From Streptococcus hillyeri (GTDB lineage: Bacteria > Bacillota > Bacilli > Lactobacillales > Streptococcaceae): DNA of 64,000 bases. Each line of letters starts with the position of its first letter. Within the stretch, counting starts at the first letter, position 1. The stretch spans positions 18,899 through 82,898 of the forward strand of contig NZ_RCVM01000007.1 of NCBI RefSeq assembly GCF_003686955.1, read 5' to 3'. Below the pieces are notes generated by a model, which was given only the letters and a program-made list of their open reading frames with translations, ran no database searches and was not told the origin of the DNA. Of this stretch, positions 8,964 through 16,200 are shown piece after piece. Position numbers and translations under genes: made by a program.

Positions 8964-10692
8964 AGTCAATAATCCTTCTGATGTCAAAAAGCTCAGCCTT
9001 TCGGAACTAGAAGACTTAGCCAATGATATCAGAGAACTTTTAGTGAATAAAGTCAGTAAAGTTGGTGGACACTTTGGCCCCAATCTCGGTGTTGTTGAGA
9101 TGACCATTGCTCTCCACAAGGTTTTCAATGCTCCTGTGGATAAAATTGTCTGGGATGTCAGTCATCAGTCTTATCCTCATAAAATCTTAACAGGAAGAAA
9201 ACAAGGTTTTGTGGACGGTCACTTCCATGATATCACTCCCTATACAGACCAAGAAGAAAGTGAGCATGATTTTTTCACCATTGGTCACACCTCTACATCC
9301 ATTGCCCTAGCAGAAGGACTTGCCAAAGCGCGTGATATAAAGGGAGAAAAAGGGAATATCATCGCAGTTATTGGTGACGGTTCTATGTCAGGTGGTTTGG
9401 CATTTGAAGGACTTAATAATGCTGCGGAATTGAACAGTAACCTCATTGTGATCCTCAATGATAATGAAATGTCTATTGCTAAAAATTACGGCGGTCTTTA
9501 CCCGCATTTAGCTGAACTTCGTGCAACCAATGGTCAAGCTAACAATAACCTCTTTAAAGCCTTTGGTTTTGACTATCATTATTTAGAAAATGGACATAGC
9601 ATAGCAGATTTAATTGGTTTGTTTGAAGAAGTTAAAGATGCCAATCATCCTGTATTGCTCCATATTCACACCGAAAAAGGACACGGTGTGGACTGGGCTT
9701 TGAAAGATAAGCAGACCAATCACTGGCGTTCTCCATTCAATGTTGAAACTGGAGAACCTCTGAAACAATCACCAGCTAAGCCGACTTTTGAATCAACCAT
9801 CGTGGATTTTCTTGAGGAAGAAATCGAAGCTGGTAAGCCTGTTCTTGCTATGAATGCGGCGATTCCAGGTGCCTTTGGTCTAGGTCGTATCGAAGCCAAA
9901 TATCCTGATCATTATTGGGACTCAGGCATTGCAGAGCAACATAATATCAGTATGGCGACTGGATTTGCCACTGCTGGGGCTAAACCTTATATTTTTCACA
10001 GTGCCACGTTTTTACAGCGTGCTTATGACCAGATTTCTCACGATTTAGCGATTAATAAGGTTCCAGCAGTTCTGATTGTACGTGGTTCTACCATTACCAA
10101 CAGTGACCGTACGCACCAAGGAACTTTTGAACGTGCTATGTTGGCAACCATCCCAAATCTCATTTATCTAGCGCCAGCCCATGTTGCTGAATTGAAAGAA
10201 ATGCTGCGCTTTGCTAGTCAACAGACTGAAAATCCAGTCGTCATTTCCATTCCAGCACAACAAGATATGGAGGAGCAGCATGTCAAAAAAGAATTTGCCA
10301 CTCCAAACTATGATATTGTTCAAAAAGGGAGTCGTGTAGCCATTCTTGGCCTAGGTGGATTCCTGCAATTAGGAAAAGAAGTCGCAACAGAACTTGAAAA
10401 ATCTGGTATTACTGCCACTATCATCAATCCACGCTTTATTGCAAGTCTTGATGAAAAAACTCTGGAAAGCTTGAAAGACAACCATGAACTCGTGGTGACA
10501 CTTGAAGATGGCTCAATAGACGGTGGTTTTGGTCAGCGTATTGCAGGCTTCTTTGGTCCGACAGAGGTGAAAGTTTTAGTCAAAGGCTCCCTTCGTGAAT
10601 TTACAGAAGTTGTGCCACAAGCCGAACTTTATGATAGATACCGTCTCAATAAAGAACAAATTGTAGCAGATATCTTAGATATTTTAAAATAG
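8947..10692 (+). CDS. DXS-like thiamine-diphosphate-dependent transketolase-family enzyme
   Basis: 581 residues. Laid out like 1-deoxy-D-xylulose-5-phosphate synthase: GGHFGPNLGVVEMTIALH, VWDVSHQSYPHKILTG, the ThDP motif GDGSMSGGLAFEGLN ending in NDNEMSI, the catalytic Glu in GIAEQHNIS, and FLQRAYDQISHDLA. It is shorter than typical DXS, and the segment where DXS carries a phosphate-binding YPRG-like arginine reads VVISIPAQQD here. Streptococci are known to make isoprenoids by the mevalonate route, so a DXP role is doubtful; a different acceptor aldehyde is possible. Start ATG 8947 has GGAAGGAC upstream and lies inside merR. Cotranscribed with merR and the downstream reductase. Usually annotated dxs, but I leave the symbol empty. 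Confidence 0.85.
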   Translation: MTVLDKVNNPSDVKKLSLSELEDLANDIRELLVNKVSKVGGHFGPNLGVVEMTIALHKVFNAPVDKIVWDVSHQSYPHKILTGRKQGFVDGHFHDITPYTDQEESEHDFFTIGHTSTSIALAEGLAKARDIKGEKGNIIAVIGDGSMSGGLAFEGLNNAAELNSNLIVILNDNEMSIAKNYGGLYPHLAELRATNGQANNNLFKAFGFDYHYLENGHSIADLIGLFEEVKDANHPVLLHIHTEKGHGVDWALKDKQTNHWRSPFNVETGEPLKQSPAKPTFESTIVDFLEEEIEAGKPVLAMNAAIPGAFGLGRIEAKYPDHYWDSGIAEQHNISMATGFATAGAKPYIFHSATFLQRAYDQISHDLAINKVPAVLIVRGSTITNSDRTHQGTFERAMLATIPNLIYLAPAHVAELKEMLRFASQQTENPVVISIPAQQDMEEQHVKKEFATPNYDIVQKGSRVAILGLGGFLQLGKEVATELEKSGITATIINPRFIASLDEKTLESLKDNHELVVTLEDGSIDGGFGQRIAGFFGPTEVKVLVKGSLREFTEVVPQAELYDRYRLNKEQIVADILDILK

Positions 10693-10704
10693 GAGAATTA
10701 AATC

Positions 10705-11544
10705 ATGACAACAGTATTTAACTTAAATGACGGACATAAAATTCCAGCCCTTGGCTTTGGAACCTTTAAAGCTGCTGATGGCAACGAAGCTTACCAATCA
10801 ACACTAGACGCCCTCAAAGCTGGTTACCGTCACATTGACACGGCCGCTATCTACGGCAATGAAGAAAGTGTTGGCCGTGCCATTAAAGACAGCGGTATTC
10901 CACGTGAGGAACTCTACATCACAACAAAATTATGGAATGATTCCCATTCTTATGATTTGGCAAAAGCTGCGCTAGCAACGTCACTGAAAAAACTAGACTT
11001 AGATTATATTGACTTGTACCTTATCCATTGGCCAAATCCAAAAGCTTTCCGTGACAATTGGGAAGAAGCCAATGCAGAAGCATGGCGCTACATGGAAGAA
11101 GCCAAAGAAGCAGGTCTTGTCAAATCAATCGGAGTCAGCAACTTCCTTGTTCATCACTTAGAAGCACTAGCAAAAACAGCTAAAGTGACTCCGTCTGTCA
11201 ACCAAATTCGTTTAGCACCAGGATGCTACCAAGGGGAAGTTGTTGAATATTGCCGTAAGCATGATATTGTCATCGAAGCTTGGGGACCTCTTGGACAGGG
11301 AGAACTTTTTGGGAATACTGACATGAAAGCCTTGGCTGAAAAATATGGCAAAACCATTGCCCAAGTGGCTCTTGCTTGGTCATGGCACGAAGGCTTCTTG
11401 CCATTACCAAAATCCGTTCATGAAGCACGGATCAAAGAAAACATGGACTTTGCAGACATCGAACTCAGTCAAGAAGATGCAGAGTTTATCAAAAACATCT
11501 CAGGCCTGACAACAGCACCAGACCCAGACAATGCTAATTTCTAA
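10705..11544 (+). CDS. Aldo-keto reductase, 2,5-diketogluconate reductase/AKR5-like
   Basis: 279 residues. Carries GHKIPALGFGTFKA, the catalytic GYRHIDTAAIYGNEE (Asp and Tyr), ITTKLWNDSH (Lys), DLYLIHWPNP (His), GVSNF and the cofactor-end LPKSVHEARIKENMDF. This is the soluble monomeric barrel type that reduces dicarbonyls such as diketogluconate or methylglyoxal in several bacteria. It begins 12 bases after the DXS-like gene with AGGAG, and is followed by a terminator, so it is the last gene of the MerR operon. Substrate not deducible. Confidence 0.92.
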   Translation: MTTVFNLNDGHKIPALGFGTFKAADGNEAYQSTLDALKAGYRHIDTAAIYGNEESVGRAIKDSGIPREELYITTKLWNDSHSYDLAKAALATSLKKLDLDYIDLYLIHWPNPKAFRDNWEEANAEAWRYMEEAKEAGLVKSIGVSNFLVHHLEALAKTAKVTPSVNQIRLAPGCYQGEVVEYCRKHDIVIEAWGPLGQGELFGNTDMKALAEKYGKTIAQVALAWSWHEGFLPLPKSVHEARIKENMDFADIELSQEDAEFIKNISGLTTAPDPDNANF

Positions 11545-11549
11545 CATTA

Positions 11550-11570
11550 GGAGAGCTTAGGCTCTCTTTT
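11550..11570 (+). terminator. Rho-independent terminator of the MerR operon
   Basis: GAGAGC / GCTCTC stem with loop TTAG and trailing TTTT. Confidence 0.8.
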
Positions 11571-11695
11571 AAATTTTGAGCATAAAAAAGCAAGAATATT
11601 TTAAAGGAGTTAACATGAGACTAGATTTATGAGAGGATTTGTGATAAAATAAACGAGTAATGGGCGTGACCCAAAAAAATATTAGGAGGCTCGAA

Positions 11696-12577
11696 ATGCC
11701 ATTAGTTTCAGCAGAAAAATTTGTCCAAGCAGCTCGTGAAAACGGCTACGCTGTCGGCGGATTTAACACAAACAACCTTGAGTGGACACAAGCTATCTTG
11801 CGTGCCGCTGAAGCAAAACAAGCTCCAGTTCTTATCCAAACTTCTATGGGTGCTGCTAAATACATGGGTGGTTACAAAGTGTGTCAATCACTTATCGCTA
11901 ACCTTGTAGAATCAATGAACATCACTGTTCCAGTTGCTATTCACCTTGACCATGGTCACTACGAAGACGTTCTTGAGTGTATCGAAGTTGGTTACACTTC
12001 AGTAATGTTTGATGGATCACACCTTCCAGTAGAAGAAAACCTTCGCTTGGCTAAAGATGTTGTTGAAAAAGCTCACGCTAAAGGTATTTCAGTTGAGGCT
12101 GAAGTTGGTACTATCGGTGGTGAAGAAGATGGAATCATTGGTAAAGGTGAACTTGCTCCAATCGAAGATGCAGTAGCAATGGTTGAAACTGGAATTGACT
12201 TCCTTGCAGCTGGTATCGGTAACATCCACGGTCCATACCCAGAAAACTGGGAAGGTCTTGCTCTTGATCACCTTGAAAAATTGGCTGCCGCTATCCCAGG
12301 TTTCCCAATCGTTCTTCACGGTGGTTCAGGTATTCCTGATGAGCAAATCGTTGCAGCAATCAAACTTGGTGTTGCAAAAATCAACGTAAACACTGAGAGC
12401 CAAATCGCATTCTCAAACGCAACTCGTGAATTTGCACGTAACTACGATGCAAACGAAGCAGAATACGACAAGAAAAAACTCTTCGACCCACGTAAATTCT
12501 TGGCACCAGGTATCAAAGCTGTTCAAGGTGCTGTTGAAGAACGTATCGACGTATTCGGTTCAGCAAACAAGGCATAA
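11696..12577 (+). CDS. fba: Class II fructose-bisphosphate aldolase
   Basis: Zinc-dependent glycolytic enzyme splitting fructose-1,6-bisphosphate into DHAP and glyceraldehyde-3-phosphate. The 293-residue product shows VAIHLDHGHYEDVLECI with zinc-binding His and the catalytic-site Asp, the active-site loop VEAEVGTIGGEEDG, AAGIGNIHGPYP, IVLHGGSGIPDEQI and KINVNTESQIAF. Strong codon bias towards preferred codons and AGGAGG seven bases before ATG 11696 mark a highly expressed gene. An extended -10 (TGATAAAAT) lies just upstream. Decaying copies of its 3' end follow. Confidence 0.97.
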   Translation: MPLVSAEKFVQAARENGYAVGGFNTNNLEWTQAILRAAEAKQAPVLIQTSMGAAKYMGGYKVCQSLIANLVESMNITVPVAIHLDHGHYEDVLECIEVGYTSVMFDGSHLPVEENLRLAKDVVEKAHAKGISVEAEVGTIGGEEDGIIGKGELAPIEDAVAMVETGIDFLAAGIGNIHGPYPENWEGLALDHLEKLAAAIPGFPIVLHGGSGIPDEQIVAAIKLGVAKINVNTESQIAFSNATREFARNYDANEAEYDKKKLFDPRKFLAPGIKAVQGAVEERIDVFGSANKA

Positions 12578-12662
12578 AAAACTGCGATATAATCTCTGAT
12601 TACGAGCAAATAAAGCATAAGAATCTGCGAACAAATCTTTGATTTGGAGCAAACAAAGCTTA
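12541..12662 (+). repeat. 43-bp periodic repeat beginning in the fba tail
   Basis: AGCAAAYAARGCWTAA occurs at 12562, 12605 and 12648, exactly 43 bases apart. The first is the last codons and stop of fba; the other two lie in the untranslated region and share a CTGCGA start (12582 and 12625). This looks like tandem duplication of the fba 3' end followed by drift. Confidence 0.6.
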
Positions 12663-12683
12663 ATCTAACGTTGAATAAAAAAT

Positions 12684-12713
12684 AAAAGGATTTCCGATTA
12701 GGGAGTCCTTTTC
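12684..12713 (+). terminator. Rho-independent terminator of fba
   Basis: AAAAGGATT / AGTCCTTTT imperfect stem with a T-rich tail. Confidence 0.7.
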
Positions 12714-13086
12714 TTATTTGGGGAGGATTTTTTGAATCTGGATTCACAGGAATAGGTCACATGCTCAAAAAATAGGCATTAGATTTTATCCTTTTTTTGA
12801 AAGTTAAAAAACCGATAATGAGAAAAATGTCTATTTAAAGGGATTGAAAATCAGAATGAAAACAGTCTGGGACTGGCATCTGGAGGGATATAGAATTTAT
12901 TTTCTATAAGAAATAAAATTGAGAATCATCATGTAAAGGAATTAACTTGAAACACATGGATTGTCTTCAAGTGATATAATGTAGTGATGGTTTTAATAGA
13001 TTAAAACATACTAAGATTAGAAGTGGTAAAGGAGGGAAAATAAATCTTTTAGAGCTATATATTAAAAATAGGAGGATAATAAACTT
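12714..13086. other. Intergenic region with promoter for the adhesin locus
   Basis: No gene recognised in the first 260 bases. An extended -10, TGATATAAT (12972-12980), has no good -35 but is the best promoter for the downstream micro-ORF and adhesin. AGGAGG at 13071-13076 is the ribosome site of the micro-ORF. The untranslated leader would be about 100 bases. Confidence 0.5.
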
Positions 13087-13224
13087 ATGATTAAAAAAGT
13101 TTATAGATGGCTTAGTTTAATAGTCCTTTTACTGAGCCGATTGACAGGTTTGCTAACGGTGGCGATTTCAGCCGAGAAGGGCGATAACTGCTATATTTGG
13201 TGGACAAATACAGAGATGGTTTAG
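13087..13224 (+). CDS. Signal-peptide-like 45-residue micro-ORF upstream of the adhesin
   Basis: Not recognised as a known family. The peptide begins MIKKVYRWLSLIVLLLSRLT, a basic end followed by a hydrophobic run and an ISA-EK signal-peptidase-like site at about residue 29, leaving a 16-residue tail with two tryptophans. AGGAGG sits ten bases before the ATG, and its TAG stop overlaps the AGGAG of the adhesin gene, which starts 12 bases later. It may be a leader peptide controlling adhesin translation, a secreted micropeptide, or the relic of a duplicated adhesin signal peptide. The ribosome site is good; the function is open. Confidence 0.55.
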   Translation: MIKKVYRWLSLIVLLLSRLTGLLTVAISAEKGDNCYIWWTNTEMV

Positions 13225-13236
13225 GAGTAGAGAGAA

Positions 13237-16200
13237 ATGAATAGTTTAAAAAATAAACTGTTGGCACTATTAGGGCTAGTTGTTTTCATAGTGTCGGGTG
13301 GTCACTGTTTTAACTGGACCTCAGTTCAAGCTGAAAGTGGATCGTCACAATATGCAGGTCGTTATCAAGCTTACAGTTCAGCGACAGCTGATGGAGTTTA
13401 CAAGATTGATATTGCCAAAATTGGCAACGATGGGAAATTATCGGAAGAAATGGTCGCTTACTGTTTACAGTATGCCTACGCCTTTCCAGGCTCTGTGAAC
13501 AATGAGCTGAGACCGGCTATTTATGATAAAACTGATTTAACGAATACTGATATTGACAATTTTGACAGTAAAAAAGATAAGTTAAATGCTATTCTTTACT
13601 ATGGTTACCCAACGGACGGCAACCATTATGTGGAAGATAAGGTTATCAGTGCGACTCGTTTGCGAGCCTTAACCCAGTATGCCATCTGGAATGTTACGGA
13701 TGGAAAAACTGCCAAGGACTTCCACTTATCTGGTAAGGAAGAAGAGATTTTTAATAAGTTGATTTCTGGTGACTTGACAGCACCTGCTGATTTTAAACCA
13801 GTTTTCTTTAAAAATGATCGGACCCTTCAGGCGAGTCCGACTGCTCTAAAAAACAAGAAATATTATCAGCACTTAATAGCTAGTGAAAAAGCGCCAGTCA
13901 GTTACAAGGTGTTTGCTCAGAAACGTTGGTCAACCGCACCAAATCCTTTAGCTGAAACAACAGTTACTTTCAAGCTAGTGAATAAAGATGGTAGCAAAGC
14001 TGAGGAGATTAGTGATGGAGATGCTGAAAAAGTATTGACAACAAAAGCTAAGGAAACAGCTTCTAATGTGGTAACTTGGGAAAATCTACCAAAGCATGCT
14101 AGCAATTATAAAATCATTGAAGTTGGCAAAAAAGAAGGCTTTATGGCAGGTCCTTTAACTGGAACAGGTCGTGAGGACTCACCTTATACGATAACAAATG
14201 ATAAAACAGATACTTTATCTATTCCAAATATTGAAGTTACAAAAAAATGGGAAGACAAAGCAGTAGATGCAGATAATATCTATTTTGGAATCTATCGTAT
14301 TTCTGAAGATGGCAGTGAGACGTTAGTGACACAAGAGCAGATTGATTATCCTCAAGCTAAGGCTACTTTTATCAATCCTAAAAAATTAGAACGGAATCGA
14401 GTTGACTGGAAGCAAATTCAACTTTCTTTGTACAAAGTACCTGGTGACAGTACTAGTGAACGTTACCGATATGTAGTAAAGGAACTTCGTAAAGTAGAAG
14501 GTGATAAATTCATTGACTGGAGTTATCCGGGTTATGAAACAAGTTATAAAGTCACTTATACAGCCCAAGGCTCTATGACTGTTGTTACAACCAACAAGCA
14601 AACCAATAAATTCCGCTATCAATTTGGTAAAGTTGGTACAGATGCGAAAGAAAAGCAATTAGAAAATGCGGAACTACGCATTGTAAAAGTTACTAAAGAA
14701 GGTGAAAAAGAAACGACTTCAACAGTAGATAGCTGGACAACAGATGGGTCATTGCATGAAACTACCTTGGAGGCTGGAACATATCGCCTAATTGAAGACA
14801 AGGCGCCAGAAGGTTATGATGTAGCAACTATTTCTGAGTTTACAGTTTCAAGTGAGGGGGCACTGGAGTTTACAAAAAATAAAGATAATGTTGAAGTAGA
14901 TCAGGATAAGACTACGGTTCAACTCATTAACAAAAAAGAAGTGGAAACTTCTGTGACCTTTAAAAAACAAGATTCAAAAGGTCAAGCATTGGCAGGTGCG
15001 ACATTGGTTATCACAAATCCGAACACCAAAGAGACTGTAGCTGCTTTCAAGACAACTGATAAGGAACGTACGCTCACGCTTCAACCAGGTACATATACTG
15101 TATCGGAAGAAGAAGCACCAGCTAATTATGTAGCGGTTAAACAGTTTAATTTTACGGTTAATGGGCAAGGGGGAGTTGGTGATTTAAAGAAAACATATGA
15201 AGCAGATATGATCACACTTGCTAATCAAACGATTACTATTGTTGATAAAGATGCTCAGAGATTGGTTTTGAAAGCTCAGAAAGACTGGGTCAACAAGCCA
15301 GAAAATACACCAGATGTATACTTCCAATTGATTCGAAAAGCTGGTGATTCTGATACAGAATTTGTAGAGAAGAAGAAACTTGAAAAAGGACAAACAACTG
15401 TAGAATTTACAAACCTAGATACTCATGGTAAGAATGGAATTCCTTATGTTTATAATATTTTGGAAGTTAATAGCGAAGGAAATACTTGGCAGTATGAAAA
15501 TTACACTTCTAAAGTTATAAAAGAAGTTGATAATGCGCAGGCGTATGGCGAAGGCAATGATACTTGGATTTGGGAAAACACTTACACTGCACCAATTATT
15601 AAAGTTGAAAAAATAGTTCGTTTCAGTAAAGTTGCGGTTAACGGGACTAAAGAGCTTGAAAACGCTCATTTGAAAGTTGTTGAAGGGGCTAATGCCGAAG
15701 GACAAATCGCTGTTGATTCTAAAACTAAAAAAGAATTGACTTGGGTTTCAGGTAAGAATCAAAAAGAATTTACACTAGAAGCTGGCACCTATACAATGGT
15801 GGAAACACAAGCTCCAGACGGATTCTTGATCGCGGAGCACATCACTTTCACAATTGATGAAAATGGTGGTATTACCCGCACAGATAAAGAAACTGTGGCA
15901 AACGACACTATTGTGATGAAAGATGAATACAAGCGTTACGACATAGAAATCAGTAAACAAAACATCGCTGGTAATATTCTTGAAAATGCAAAAGTCACTG
16001 TCCGCAACAAAGCAACAGGTGAAGTTGTTTCTGATGTGAATGGTGTCAAACTTGAAAACTATGTGACAACTAAAGAAAACATGAAAGTGAAGTTGGAAGC
16101 AGGTGAGTACACATTTGAAGAAAATGCGGCACCAGCTGGTTACGATGTAGTAACAACGTTCACATTCACAGTAGACAAGAATGGTAAGGTGACAACAACA

